The position numbers and the translations under genes were made by a program. Below the pieces are notes generated by a model. It was not told the DNA's origin. It worked only from the letters and a program-made list of their open reading frames with translations, and ran no database searches. From an uncultured Collinsella sp. (GTDB lineage Bacteria > Actinomycetota > Coriobacteriia > Coriobacteriales > Coriobacteriaceae), in NCBI GenBank assembly GCA_900549745.1, contig URPJ01000001.1, positions 1-64,000 on the forward strand: a DNA stretch of 64,000 nucleotides, written 5' to 3'. The first letter of the stretch is position 1. Every line of letters begins with the position of its first letter. Shown here in pieces: positions 1-9,843 of the stretch.

Positions 1-272
1 AGCGTCCTAGTGTTCGCTTCTAATAAAAGAAGGCCAAGATTCGGGACGCAGTTCAGCCGAACCGCCGGCTTGCTAAGGACTGTCCCCAGCTGCCGGCAGA
101 AAGGGAACGTCCCTAACTGCCGGGTGGCGAAAGAGTGTCCCCAACAGCTAGTCATTTAAGAACGTCCCCAATGACTAGTCTTGAAACAAATCCCCACTCT
201 CGCCCCAAAATAGTTCGCCAAGGTTTACTATTACGTTCATAAAGTAGTACGAGGCTAACAACGGGGGATACC
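1..272. other. Intergenic region rich in repeats, upstream of the ABC exporter
   Basis: No credible gene. The stretch carries pieces of the repeat vocabulary found elsewhere in the window: a GTCCCTAACTGCCGG-like segment near 109-123 that recurs near 15967, and a complete REP-like palindrome at 148-178. The last 70 bases before the ATG are A/T-richer and probably hold the exporter promoter, but I could not fix a clear -35/-10 pair. Confidence 0.6.
148..178. repeat. REP-like palindrome, copy 1
   Basis: Arms CTAGTCATT (148-156) and AATGACTAG (170-178) are perfectly complementary around a 13-base loop TAAGAACGTCCCC. The same unit recurs at 3659-3687, 12086-12114, 30509-30539 (with changed but still complementary arms) and 60329-60357. 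Half copies lie at 30485-30505 and at the ends of the large modular elements. Confidence 0.85.
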
Positions 273-986
<714 letters not shown>

Positions 987-994
987 GCGGCGCC

Positions 995-3661
995 ATGACA
1001 CCTCTCGCAAAACGTCTCCCGCGCGAGCTGCGCCGCAATATCGGCAAGTACCTGGGCATCTTTCTTCTTATGTGCGGAAGCATCGCTCTCACCTCGGGCT
1101 TTTTGCTCGCAGCGCATTCTATCGGTTGCCTTATCGACGACATGCGCGATGCGTACACGATTGAGGACGGCCGCGTGACCACCTCCTTCGAGGCTACCGA
1201 CGATCAACTCAAGGCCGCCGAGGATGCAGCCGGCGACGTCGGCGGCGTCACGCTCTACAAGAATTTCTCCATCGACGCCATCATCAAAAAGACCGCTGGC
1301 GACGACGGCACCAAGCGCACGCTGCGCACCTATGCGCACCGCACCAAGGTCGATATCGCGTCCTACTGTGAGGGCAAGGAGCCCAAAACGGACGATGAAG
1401 TGGCGATCGACCGTGTCTTCGCCACCAATAACAACCTGTCCGTGGGCGATAAGGTCGAGCTTGAGGGCCGCACCTACACCATCTGCGGCATCATGACCCA
1501 GCCCGATAGCCAGGCGCTGTTCCTCAACAATTCGGACTTTACGGTGAACACCATCACTTATGGCGTGGCCGAGGTCACCGATGCCGGCTTTGCCGCGCTC
1601 GAGGATGCCGGCGGCGCGCCCGCCTACACCTACTCCTTTACCTTTGCCGATCGCGACCTCCCCACCGCGGATCGCATCGATGCGGAGCAGGATATGGTCG
1701 AGGCGCTGACCGACGCCGATGCGCGCGTGGACGATCTGATCGATGCCGATTCCAACCAGGGCATTGGCTATGCGCGCGACGACGTAGACGGCGACTCCAT
1801 GATGTGGATGACGCTGCTCGACATCATCATCGTGATCATGGCGTTCGTCTTTGTGGTCCTTACCGACGCCACCATCGAGGAGGAGAGCGCCATCATCGGC
1901 ACGCTGCTCGCCAGCGGCTATCGTCGACGCGAGATCGTCCTGCACTACCTTGCGCTTCCCGCTACCGTGGGCGTGATCGCGGCGCTTTTGGGCACCGCGC
2001 TCGGCGTTGTGTTCTTTACCGAGCCCATGCGCAGCCTCTATTACGGTTCGTACAGCCTGCCTCCCTTCCAGGTGTACTGGAGCTGGGGGATCTTTGTGAA
2101 GTGCGCCGTGGTTCCCGCCGCTGCGCTCATTCTCATCACGCTGGTGGGCCTGCTTCGCAAGATGGACAAGACGCCGTTGCAGTTCCTTCGTCACGAGGCG
2201 AGCGGCAAATCTGGCACCAAGCGCGGCCTGCAGCTGCCGGAGCGCGTGGGTTTTGTCTCGCGCTTCCGCCTGCGTATTTTCCTGCGCAACCTGGGCAACT
2301 TCGCCACGCTCTTCGTAGGTATTGCGTTTGCGTCGCTGCTGCTGCTCTTTGGCCTGGCGATTCTGCCCACGATGACGCACTACGCGGATAACCTCGAGAC
2401 GAGCCTGGTCGCCGAGTACCAGTACACGCTCAAGGCGCCGCTGGAGCTTGAGGGCACCGCCGAGGAACGTGAGCAGTGGTCGGCACTCGAGCGCTTGCAG
2501 TCGGTGGACGGCGCGCTGCTTTCCGCCGCTCAGGATGCCGATGACGAGCTTGACGACGCGGCCGATGCGGCGCAGACGGCAGCCGATGCCGCGACCGCAT
2601 CTCCGTCTGCCGAGAGCCTGGCTGCGGCGCAGGACGCGCTCGCCAAGGTCCAGGACAAGAAGGATGCGCTTTATGCGCGCCTCGATGACCTTGCCGATGC
2701 TCTCGGCTGCGACCACGATGAGGCTATCGACCTGATCGACAAGGCCTCTAAGATCGACACTGACAACGACGATATCCACCCGGTCAATACGACCGATAAC
2801 GGCGCGGGCGCAATCGCACAGGCCGAGAAATACGCCGTCTACCAGCTGCAATACGACCGCGGCGACGGAAATGGCGAGGAGACGATTTCCATCTACGGCA
2901 TCTCGCCCGATTCGCGCTACTGGAAAGGACTGGACGTCAGCGACGGACGCGTCGTCTTTGGCGGTGGCTTGCTCGACAAGTTTGGCTGGAGCGAGGGTCA
3001 GAAGGTTAAGCTTCGCGACAAGTACGAGGGCGAGAATTATTCCTTTGAGTACGTGGGCAAGGACTGCGTTTGGGGCTCTAAGTCGGATATGAATGTCTAT
3101 ATGAGCATCGAAGACTTTAACGAGCTGTTTGACAACGATGCGGCCTACTTTAACGGCTACGTGAGCAACGAGAAGCTCGACCTCGACGCGCGCTACTTTG
3201 CCGGCGATACCACGCCCGACGACATGCGCGCCGTGGGCGACCAGTTCATCGGCATGATGAGCAAAATGATCGGCATGATGGTTGGGCTTGCGGTGTTCAT
3301 CTTCTTGCTGTTTATGTACCTGCTGACCAAGGCTGTGATCGACCACAGCGCCCGTTCGATCAGCTACATGAAAGTCTTTGGCTATCGCGATAGCGAGATT
3401 TCGCATCTGTACATCCGCTCGATCACGTTGTGCGTGGCAGCGTCACTCGTGCTGAGCCTGCCGGTCATTATTGGCTCGCTAACGGCCATCTTCCGCTCGA
3501 TGCTGCTCGCCTATAACGGCAATATCGAGATCTACGTGCCCGCTTGGTCCATGGCGGCGTGCGCAGGAATCGGCTTTGCGACCTACCTGGTCGTGGCGCT
3601 GCTGCACACGCGCTCCATCAAGCGCGTCAGTCTGGCCGAAGCCCTCAAAGTCCAAGAGTAG
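995..3661 (+). CDS. FtsX-like ABC transporter permease with a long extracellular coiled-coil domain
   Basis: Membrane partner of the preceding ATPase, 888 aa from the ATG at 995; a TTG at 980 overlapping the ATPase gene is possible but less likely. One TM helix near residues 15-40 is followed by an extracellular domain of about 210 residues, then three TM helices (about 265-390), another TM near 445, and a second extracellular domain with an Ala/Asp/Glu-rich coiled-coil stretch (about 505-590). Three C-terminal TM helices follow (about 755-885). This is the doubled FtsX architecture. The stop codon TAG at 3659-3661 is also the first three bases of a REP-like palindrome. Confidence 0.9.
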   Translation: MTPLAKRLPRELRRNIGKYLGIFLLMCGSIALTSGFLLAAHSIGCLIDDMRDAYTIEDGRVTTSFEATDDQLKAAEDAAGDVGGVTLYKNFSIDAIIKKTAGDDGTKRTLRTYAHRTKVDIASYCEGKEPKTDDEVAIDRVFATNNNLSVGDKVELEGRTYTICGIMTQPDSQALFLNNSDFTVNTITYGVAEVTDAGFAALEDAGGAPAYTYSFTFADRDLPTADRIDAEQDMVEALTDADARVDDLIDADSNQGIGYARDDVDGDSMMWMTLLDIIIVIMAFVFVVLTDATIEEESAIIGTLLASGYRRREIVLHYLALPATVGVIAALLGTALGVVFFTEPMRSLYYGSYSLPPFQVYWSWGIFVKCAVVPAAALILITLVGLLRKMDKTPLQFLRHEASGKSGTKRGLQLPERVGFVSRFRLRIFLRNLGNFATLFVGIAFASLLLLFGLAILPTMTHYADNLETSLVAEYQYTLKAPLELEGTAEEREQWSALERLQSVDGALLSAAQDADDELDDAADAAQTAADAATASPSAESLAAAQDALAKVQDKKDALYARLDDLADALGCDHDEAIDLIDKASKIDTDNDDIHPVNTTDNGAGAIAQAEKYAVYQLQYDRGDGNGEETISIYGISPDSRYWKGLDVSDGRVVFGGGLLDKFGWSEGQKVKLRDKYEGENYSFEYVGKDCVWGSKSDMNVYMSIEDFNELFDNDAAYFNGYVSNEKLDLDARYFAGDTTPDDMRAVGDQFIGMMSKMIGMMVGLAVFIFLLFMYLLTKAVIDHSARSISYMKVFGYRDSEISHLYIRSITLCVAASLVLSLPVIIGSLTAIFRSMLLAYNGNIEIYVPAWSMAACAGIGFATYLVVALLHTRSIKRVSLAEALKVQE

Positions 3662-3687
3662 TCATTTAAGAACGTCCCCAATGACTA
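3659..3687. repeat. REP-like palindrome, copy 2, sharing the permease stop codon
   Basis: TAGTCATT at 3659-3666 and AATGACTA at 3680-3687 enclose TAAGAACGTCCCC. The first three bases are the TAG stop of the ABC permease, so the repeat supplies or replaced the original gene end. Confidence 0.85.
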
Positions 3688-3770
3688 GGTGCCGTACTTG
3701 ACTTTAACTCTGCTTTAACTGGTACCATCCTTTATGTCTGTAACGCCATATAGACCGAGGGGATAGATCT

Positions 3771-4976
3771 ATGACCGCAACTGCACCCGCAGCACCCGCT
3801 AAGGTGTACTTCACCAACCTGCGCACGCATGCTCGCGAGAGCCAGCTCGACAAACTCAAGCGCCTCATCCGTCACGCCGGAATTGAGCAGATCGACTTTG
3901 AGAACAAGTTCGTCGCTATCAAGATTCACTTTGGCGAGCTGGGCAACCTGAGCTTTTTGCGCCCCAACTACGCCCGCGCCGTCGCGGATGTCGTCAAGGA
4001 GCTAGGCGGCAAGCCCTTCCTCACCGACTGCAACACGCTCTACGTCGGTAGCCGCAAAAACGCGCTCGAGCACATTGATACCGCCTACCAGAACGGCTTT
4101 ACCCCGTATGCCACGGGTTGCCAGATCATCATCGCCGACGGCCTCAAGGGCACCGACGAGGCGCTCGTCCCGGTTGAGGGCGGCGAGTATGTGCACGAGG
4201 CCAAGATCGGTCAGGCGCTCATGGACGCCGATATCGTGATTAGCCTCACCCACTTTAAGGGTCATGAGCAGGCCGGTTTTGGCGGCGCCATGAAGAACCT
4301 GGGCATGGGAGGCGGCAGCCGTGCCGGCAAGATGGAGCAGCATGCCGCCGGCAAGCCGAACGTCGCGCCCGAGCACTGCGTTGGCTGTCGTGCCTGCGAA
4401 AAGATCTGCGCGCACAACGCCATCTCGTTCGACGATACTCGCGAGCGCGAGCTTGCTAACGGCAACACCCGCACGGTGCACGTGGCCGCCATCGACCACG
4501 ATCGCTGCGTGGGCTGCGGACGCTGCATTGCGGCATGCAACCAGGACTGCATCAAGCCCGGCTATGAGGCCGCGGCCGACGTGCTCAACTGCAAGATCGC
4601 CGAGTACACCAAGGCCGTTGTCCAGGATCGTCCCAGCTTCCACATTTCGCTGGCTATGGATATCAGCCCCAACTGCGATTGCCATCCCGAAAACGACACA
4701 CCTATCGTCAACGATATCGGCATGTTCGCGAGCTTCGACCCGGTCGCCATCGACCAGGCCTGCGCCGATGCCGTCATGGCATCCGAGCCGCTGCCCAACA
4801 CCGAGCTCACCGATAGCGCGGCCAAGATGGAGCACAATCACGAGCATCTGGAGGGCGAGCAGGCCAAGGATCCCTTCTGCATCACGCATCCCGACACCGA
4901 CTGGCGCGTGTGCATCGCGCACGCCGAGAAGATTGGCCTGGGCACGAGCAAGTACGAGCTTATCGAGGTCAAGTAG
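3771..4976 (+). CDS. DUF362 domain protein with two 4Fe-4S clusters
   Basis: A 401-aa cytoplasmic iron-sulfur protein. The N-terminal ~200 residues match the DUF362 pattern, including a Gly-rich GGAMKNLGMGGGSR segment. Two ferredoxin motifs follow: CVGCRACEKIC near residue 203 and CVGCGRCIAAC near 245. The family is common in strict anaerobes and its reaction is not established. TTGACT at about 3697 is a possible -35 box. It stands alone between a REP palindrome and a bidirectional terminator, so is probably monocistronic. Confidence 0.88.
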   Translation: MTATAPAAPAKVYFTNLRTHARESQLDKLKRLIRHAGIEQIDFENKFVAIKIHFGELGNLSFLRPNYARAVADVVKELGGKPFLTDCNTLYVGSRKNALEHIDTAYQNGFTPYATGCQIIIADGLKGTDEALVPVEGGEYVHEAKIGQALMDADIVISLTHFKGHEQAGFGGAMKNLGMGGGSRAGKMEQHAAGKPNVAPEHCVGCRACEKICAHNAISFDDTRERELANGNTRTVHVAAIDHDRCVGCGRCIAACNQDCIKPGYEAAADVLNCKIAEYTKAVVQDRPSFHISLAMDISPNCDCHPENDTPIVNDIGMFASFDPVAIDQACADAVMASEPLPNTELTDSAAKMEHNHEHLEGEQAKDPFCITHPDTDWRVCIAHAEKIGLGTSKYELIEVK

Positions 4977-5026
4977 CGCCTAGCTATTGGACATAATAAG
5001 CGCCTTTGTAGCGTAAGTTGAGCAAA

Positions 5027-5063
5027 AGCCGCCCGTGAGCACAGCGCCCACGGGCGGCTTTTT
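5027..5063. terminator. Bidirectional rho-independent terminator
   Basis: AAAAGCCGCCCGTG pairs with CACGGGCGGCTTTTT around a short loop. The A-run and T-run on either side let it terminate both the DUF362 gene (+) and the alpha/beta hydrolase (-), which converge here. Confidence 0.85.
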
Positions 5064-5139
5064 GGAAGTGCGAGGAAAATCGAATAGCGCCGACCACAAA
5101 CCGATTTTTGGCAACAAAACCCCAGACGTTGCTTTTTGC

Positions 5140-6105
5140 CTAAAAATTCTTGTCGAGGAAGTTGCCGACCGTGTTCCAGTAGAGTTCGGGGTCGACCTGC
5201 GCGCTCTTGGCGTGGGTGGCGCCATGGACGGTGAGCTTTTGCTTGACCTTGCTGGCGCACGCGTCGTAGTTTTGGTCGAGCATGCTGTACGGCACAAAGG
5301 TGTCTTGGTCACCGTGGATAAACAGCATGGGAACCGTCGCGCGCTTGAGCTGTTCCACGCTGCTCGCCTTATGAAAGTCGTAGCCCGCGCGCACGTTGCA
5401 CACCAAGTTTGCTACATCGAGCAAGGGAAAGCTGGGCAGGCCGAACACGTCCTTGAGCTGCAGAGAAAACTCGTCCCAAACACTCGTATAACCGCAGTCC
5501 TCGATAATGCATTTCACGTTTGCGGGCAGAGATTCCCCCGCGACGTTCATGGCGGTCGCCGCGCCCATGGATTCGCCAAAGACCAGGATGCGCGCCTTGG
5601 GGTCAGCCTGAACGATTCGCTCGATCCATGCGACGATGTCGAGGCGCTCGGGCCAGCCCATGCCGATATAGTCGCCGCCGGAGCGCTCGTGGGCGCGGGC
5701 GGCGGGTGCGAGTACGTTCATGCCACGGTCGTGGAAGCGTTTGGCGTATCGGGCCATACCGATGGGCTCGTTGGTATATCCATGCAGGCAGACGGCGTAG
5801 TCGTGCGTGCTCTCCGACGCAGCAAAATACCAGGCGGCAAGCTCGGTCCCGTCGTCCGCGGTGAGGTTGCTGCTCTTGCGGTTCTCTTTAAACCATGCCC
5901 GCGCCTCGGTATCCTCGGCATCCGGCTGCTCACCTTCTTTGTCGTTCTTGCTATCCTGCATCATCTTCATGGTGTATGGCGCGCGGGGATTCAGCGCGAA
6001 GTCAAACAGAAAGTTGCCGGCAAATCCGAGCAGCGCAACGACAACCACCAGTGCAACGATGCCGGCTATCTTGAGCTTTCGATGGGAACGTGCGTTTTGA
6101 GCCAT
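5140..6105 (-). CDS. Membrane-anchored alpha/beta hydrolase
   Basis: A 321-aa serine hydrolase. After a short basic N-terminus there is one hydrophobic helix (about residues 13-36), so the catalytic domain probably faces outside on a membrane anchor. The nucleophile elbow is GESMGA (about residue 180). The acid is likely in HGDQDTFVP and the catalytic histidine in HGATHAKS near the C-terminus. Overall it resembles the YqkD/BEM46-like group of predicted peptidases and esterases; the substrate is unknown. It is monocistronic, converging on the DUF362 gene. Confidence 0.87.
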   Translation of the reverse strand: MAQNARSHRKLKIAGIVALVVVVALLGFAGNFLFDFALNPRAPYTMKMMQDSKNDKEGEQPDAEDTEARAWFKENRKSSNLTADDGTELAAWYFAASESTHDYAVCLHGYTNEPIGMARYAKRFHDRGMNVLAPAARAHERSGGDYIGMGWPERLDIVAWIERIVQADPKARILVFGESMGAATAMNVAGESLPANVKCIIEDCGYTSVWDEFSLQLKDVFGLPSFPLLDVANLVCNVRAGYDFHKASSVEQLKRATVPMLFIHGDQDTFVPYSMLDQNYDACASKVKQKLTVHGATHAKSAQVDPELYWNTVGNFLDKNF

Positions 6106-6226
6106 GCGGTATTCTCCTATAAGATGTTAATACATCAACATTTAATGCAAGCGCATTATGGACGTTCGCCGTTGATGCGTCAACAGGCAAAGAATGGGTA
6201 AACAAAGGGTCACGTATGGTGCAAAT

Positions 6227-6256
6227 TTCGCACGTACCTAGACGCTTTGATATAGT
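6227..6256 (+). promoter_or_regulatory. Candidate promoter of the hemolysin III gene
   Basis: A -10 hexamer TATAGT at 6251-6256 is preceded by TGA (extended -10) and, 18 bases upstream, by TTCGCA (four of six -35 bases). It lies 35 bases before the chosen ATG. Confidence 0.5.
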
Positions 6257-6291
6257 GTTGAGAACTCTTTACGTTGGAGGATGTAACCGGC

Positions 6292-6975
6292 ATGTCCGAT
6301 TCGAGCGACAGTTCTAAGCCGCGACCCAAGACCGCGGCCGTTCCACACTACACAGTGGGCGAGGAGATCATGAACTCCGTCACCCATGGTGTCGGCTGCC
6401 TGCTGGGTATCGCGGGCCTGGTGCTCCTGATCGTATTCGCCGCCCTGCGCGGCGGAGGCCCGGCCCATATGGCCGCGGCGATTGTCTATGGCGTCAGCAT
6501 TATCCTCGAATACCTAGCCTCCACGCTCTACCACGCGATTCAGCCCGCGCGCGCCAAGCGCGTGTTTCGCATCATCGACCACAGCTGCATCTACCTGCTC
6601 ATTGCGGGCAGCTATACGCCGTTTTGCCTCATCACACTGGCAAACGACGGCGGCGCCGTGCTGTTCTTTGCCGTATGGGCCATCGCCATCATCGGCATCA
6701 CCCTCGAGTGCTTCCTACGCGAGCGTCAACCGCACTGGGTAAGCGGCCTGGTCTACCTGCTGATGGGCTGGCTCGTCGTCTTTAAGCTGCCCGAACTTGT
6801 GGCGCTGCTCAACCCCGTGGCACTTGCCCTGCTCGCCGTCGGCGGCGTGTGCTACACCGCGGGCGTGCCGTTCTATATCGCCAAAAACGTGCGCCATCTT
6901 CACAGCGTGTTTCACCTGTGGGTGCTCGCCGGCAGCATCTTCCAGTTCATGGCGGTGATTCTCTTCGTAATCTAG
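6292..6975 (+). CDS. Hemolysin III family (PAQR-like) membrane protein
   Basis: A 227-aa integral membrane protein with about seven TM helices. The family residues are present: HGVGCLLG early on, STLYHA in TM2, DHSCIYLLIAGSYTPF, and the C-terminal FHLWVLAGS with its histidine. These His/Asp/Ser positions form the metal site in the PAQR/hemolysin III superfamily. Members are linked to membrane lipid metabolism; haemolysis is historical and not implied. The ATG at 6292 is preferred over the TTG at 6274 because GGAGG sits at 6276-6280, correctly spaced. Confidence 0.9.
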   Translation: MSDSSDSSKPRPKTAAVPHYTVGEEIMNSVTHGVGCLLGIAGLVLLIVFAALRGGGPAHMAAAIVYGVSIILEYLASTLYHAIQPARAKRVFRIIDHSCIYLLIAGSYTPFCLITLANDGGAVLFFAVWAIAIIGITLECFLRERQPHWVSGLVYLLMGWLVVFKLPELVALLNPVALALLAVGGVCYTAGVPFYIAKNVRHLHSVFHLWVLAGSIFQFMAVILFVI

Positions 6976-7085
6976 CGACCACGCCTGCGCGCCCGCGTCC
7001 TTGTTTGGGCGCCGGTGCAATTGCCGTATCCGCCGTCAACGTTTTAATCCGACGTCCCGAATCTTGGAGGTTCGAGAAACTCCCG

Positions 7086-8459
7086 ATGGACATAACCATC
7101 TCCCTTATCACCACCCTCGTTTTGACACTCATCAACGGCTACTTCTCTATGTCAGAGATGGCGCTCACCACGGCCAAGCGCGCCGTGCTGGAGCACGAGG
7201 CCGAGGAAGGCGACAAGCGCGCCGAGCGTGCCATTAAGCTGGCTGCCGACTCCGACCAGCTGCTCGCCACCATCCAGGTTGCCATCACGCTCGTGGGCTT
7301 CGCCTCGTCCGCCGTCGCCTCGACGAGTCTGTCCGACCCGCTCGCCACGTGGCTCATGAGCTTTGGCATCGCGCCGCTCTCCGCCATCGCGCGCGGCCTG
7401 GCGCCGGTCATCATCACCGTCGCGGTCGCCTTCGTGTCCATCGTGATCGGCGAGCTCGTCCCCAAGCGCATCGGCCTGGCCAATGCCGAGGGCGTGTCCA
7501 AGCAGGTCGTGGGCCCGCTTTCCGTGTTCCAAAAGATTGCCCGTCCGCTCGTGTGGCTGACCGGCGCTTGCTCCGATGGCCTGGCCCGCATCCTGCGCAT
7601 CAAGAGCGCCGACGACCGCCAAAACGTCTCGGAAGAAGAGATCAAGTACATGGTCTCGGAGCAGGACGACCTGCTCGACGAGGAAAAGCGCATGATCCAC
7701 GAGATCTTCGACCTAGGCGACACCGTTGCCCGCGAGGTCATGGTGCCGCGCGTGGACACCACCATGTGCGAGGACGACGAGACGGTCGCCGACGTGCTGT
7801 CCACCATGCGCCAGACCGGCTTCAGCCGCATCCCCGTCTATCACGAGGACCCCGACAACGTCGCCGGCATTGCGCACATCAAGGACCTGATCCAACCCGC
7901 GCTCGACGGCAAGGGTGACCAGCCCATCGCCGGCTTTTTGCGCGACGCCACCTTTGTGCCCGACACCAAGGACATCCTGCCGCTACTGTCCGAGATGCAG
8001 ACCTCGCACGACCAGATCGTGGTGGTCGTGGACGAGTACGGCGGCACGGCCGGCATTATCACCATCGAGGATATCGTCGAGGAGATCGTCGGCGAGATCG
8101 AGGACGAGTTCGACCCCGACAACAAGTATCTCACGCGCCTTTCGCGCCGCGAGTGGCTCGTTGATGGGCGTTTTTCGTGCGATGACGCGATTGAGCTTGG
8201 TTGGCCGCTCGAGGAAAGCGATGATTATGAGACCATCGCCGGCTGGATTTTGGAGCTTTGCGACTCGGTGCCCGACATCGGAGAGGTGTTTGAGGTCGCG
8301 GGGTACAAGTTTAAAGTTCAGTCGATGCGTGGCCAGCGCATCTCGCTCATTCGCGTGATCGCTCCGGCCGAAACCGATAAGAAGGATTCCGAGTCTTCGG
8401 TAGACGAGCCGACGACGTCGGGTGCGGGTTCCGCGAATCCGCACGACGGCGACGAGTAG
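7086..8459 (+). CDS. CNNM/CorC-family Mg2+-linked transporter (DUF21-CBS-CorC_HlyC)
   Basis: A 457-aa membrane protein. An N-terminal DUF21 domain with three or four TM helices (about 1-170) carries the FSMSEMAL motif near residue 20 and GELVPKRIG near 125. A CBS pair follows (about 200-330, with REVMVPRVD and DEYGGTAGIITIED), then a CorC_HlyC domain (about 345-430) and a charged tail. CNNM/CorB homologues move or sense Mg2+, often as exporters. The start is the ATG at 7086; upstream in-frame codons overlap non-coding sequence. It is one of four Mg2+-linked genes in the window. Confidence 0.9.
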   Translation: MDITISLITTLVLTLINGYFSMSEMALTTAKRAVLEHEAEEGDKRAERAIKLAADSDQLLATIQVAITLVGFASSAVASTSLSDPLATWLMSFGIAPLSAIARGLAPVIITVAVAFVSIVIGELVPKRIGLANAEGVSKQVVGPLSVFQKIARPLVWLTGACSDGLARILRIKSADDRQNVSEEEIKYMVSEQDDLLDEEKRMIHEIFDLGDTVAREVMVPRVDTTMCEDDETVADVLSTMRQTGFSRIPVYHEDPDNVAGIAHIKDLIQPALDGKGDQPIAGFLRDATFVPDTKDILPLLSEMQTSHDQIVVVVDEYGGTAGIITIEDIVEEIVGEIEDEFDPDNKYLTRLSRREWLVDGRFSCDDAIELGWPLEESDDYETIAGWILELCDSVPDIGEVFEVAGYKFKVQSMRGQRISLIRVIAPAETDKKDSESSVDEPTTSGAGSANPHDGDE

Positions 8460-8483
8460 GACAAGGAAGAGTAGGGGAGAGTT

Positions 8484-9317
8484 ATGGCAGGCCTGTTCAA
8501 CATCCTTAAGGTCACCGTCAGTGAGGACAAGATCTGCGCGCATGTGCTGGTGAACCCCGGCATGCCGCTCATGACCTCGGAGGACATCGAGGCCACGGCG
8601 CGCGTGTACTACCTGGTGCCCGCGATTGCCAAGCACCTGTGCCTGGGCGATTCCGGCCGCGAGTTCCAGGACTGCATGGGCCAGACCGAGCTCTGCCATC
8701 TGCTGGAGCACGTGACGGTCGAGCTCATGAACGAGACCGGGCTTGCCGGCAGCATCTCGTGCGGTCGCACGCGCGTAAGCGAGCACGACGAGCGCGTCTT
8801 TGAGGTTGAGCTTTCGTGCCCCGACGACGCGCTGGCCATCGGTGCGCTGTCTTCGGCCACCTTTATGATGGACTGGGCGTACCTGCACGCCGACCAGCCT
8901 GCCCCCGACGTGGAAGGCACGGTCGCGGGCCTGCGCAACCTGGTGCTGGGCATGCGCGCCGAGGCCGAGGGCAAGGATCCTCACGAGGCCGTCGCCGCTG
9001 CGAACGGCGAAGATGCTGTCGAGGACGAGGGCGCTGACGAGGGCGATGTGCCGGCCGACGCCGAGTCCGTTGCCGATGCGACCGCCGAGCCTGTTCCCAC
9101 CGAGCCCCAGGGTGTCCCCAACTTTGACGACGAGCCCCAGGTGGCGATTGATACCGAGGGCGCGGTTGCCGAGAACCACGAGGCCTCCGCTGCCGTCTTT
9201 GGCGGTGCGGCGACGGTTCCGGCAGGGCCTGCGCATGAGGGCGGCCTGCCGCTCGTGGACGGCGCCGGCGAGGACCCGGGTGCCACGGTGGCCATGCCGG
9301 CTATGCCTCAGGAGTAG
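8484..9317 (+). CDS. Orphan protein resembling the cyanophycin synthetase N-terminal domain
   Basis: A 277-aa protein of unknown function. Residues 1-160 look folded and contain CHLLEHVTVELMNETGL followed by a GRTRVSEHDER segment. That pattern recalls the H-x-x-E-H-x-x-x-E-L and GKTR motifs of the CphA N-terminal domain, but no ATP-grasp or Mur-ligase part follows. Residues 170-277 are acidic, Ala/Glu/Pro-rich and probably disordered. It starts 24 bases after the CorC gene with GGGGAGAG as ribosome binding site, so is likely in the same transcript. The similarity is my own reading and weak. Confidence 0.6.
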   Translation: MAGLFNILKVTVSEDKICAHVLVNPGMPLMTSEDIEATARVYYLVPAIAKHLCLGDSGREFQDCMGQTELCHLLEHVTVELMNETGLAGSISCGRTRVSEHDERVFEVELSCPDDALAIGALSSATFMMDWAYLHADQPAPDVEGTVAGLRNLVLGMRAEAEGKDPHEAVAAANGEDAVEDEGADEGDVPADAESVADATAEPVPTEPQGVPNFDDEPQVAIDTEGAVAENHEASAAVFGGAATVPAGPAHEGGLPLVDGAGEDPGATVAMPAMPQE

Positions 9318-9447
9318 GCCTACGCGTTTATCACCATCACGTACCTGCGCCTTTGCCGTACGCAGATGAGCGGAGCGGCAAGTGATACGCTGCGGGTATA
9401 ATGGACAGCATTCAAACGGTGGGCACCGACGTGCCCGCAGGAGAGGA

Positions 9448-9843
9448 ATGATCATGGGTAAGACTTTCAGCTTTGTCTCCGGCGCACTTTTTGGTGCCGC
9501 TGCCGGCGCTATTGTCGGCGTTGCTCTGGCCCCGCGCTCGGGCGCCGAGACCCGCGCCATGGCTGCCGATATCGCCAACGACGCCTGGGACAATATGCGC
9601 GACACCTACGAGCACAGCGCCGAGGAGGCCCGTGCTGCGGTGAATGACTTTGGCCCGATGGTCGACGCCAAGACCGACGACCTGCGCGCCAAGGTCGACC
9701 TGGCCCGCGAGCGCATGGACCAGCTGCGCGAGCAGCTCAACGACGCCATTTCGGGCGGCAACGTGACGCCTGCCGCCGACGTCGTGGTCGAGAACGCCGT
9801 CGAGGCTGATACCGAGGCTGCGGAGCCCTCGACCGAGGCATAA
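9448..9843 (+). CDS. YtxH-like small membrane-associated protein
   Basis: About 131 aa. A Gly/Ala-rich hydrophobic N-terminal helix (SGALFGAAAGAIVGVALAP) leads into RSGAETR, the usual start of a YtxH domain, then an amphipathic helical region (about 35-105) and an acidic tail. YtxH proteins are abundant, membrane-associated and often stress-linked; no enzymatic role is known. GGAGAGG at 9440-9446 supports ATG 9448 or 9454. It overlaps the next gene by one base (TAATG), so the two are translated together. Confidence 0.8.
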   Translation: MIMGKTFSFVSGALFGAAAGAIVGVALAPRSGAETRAMAADIANDAWDNMRDTYEHSAEEARAAVNDFGPMVDAKTDDLRAKVDLARERMDQLREQLNDAISGGNVTPAADVVVENAVEADTEAAEPSTEA

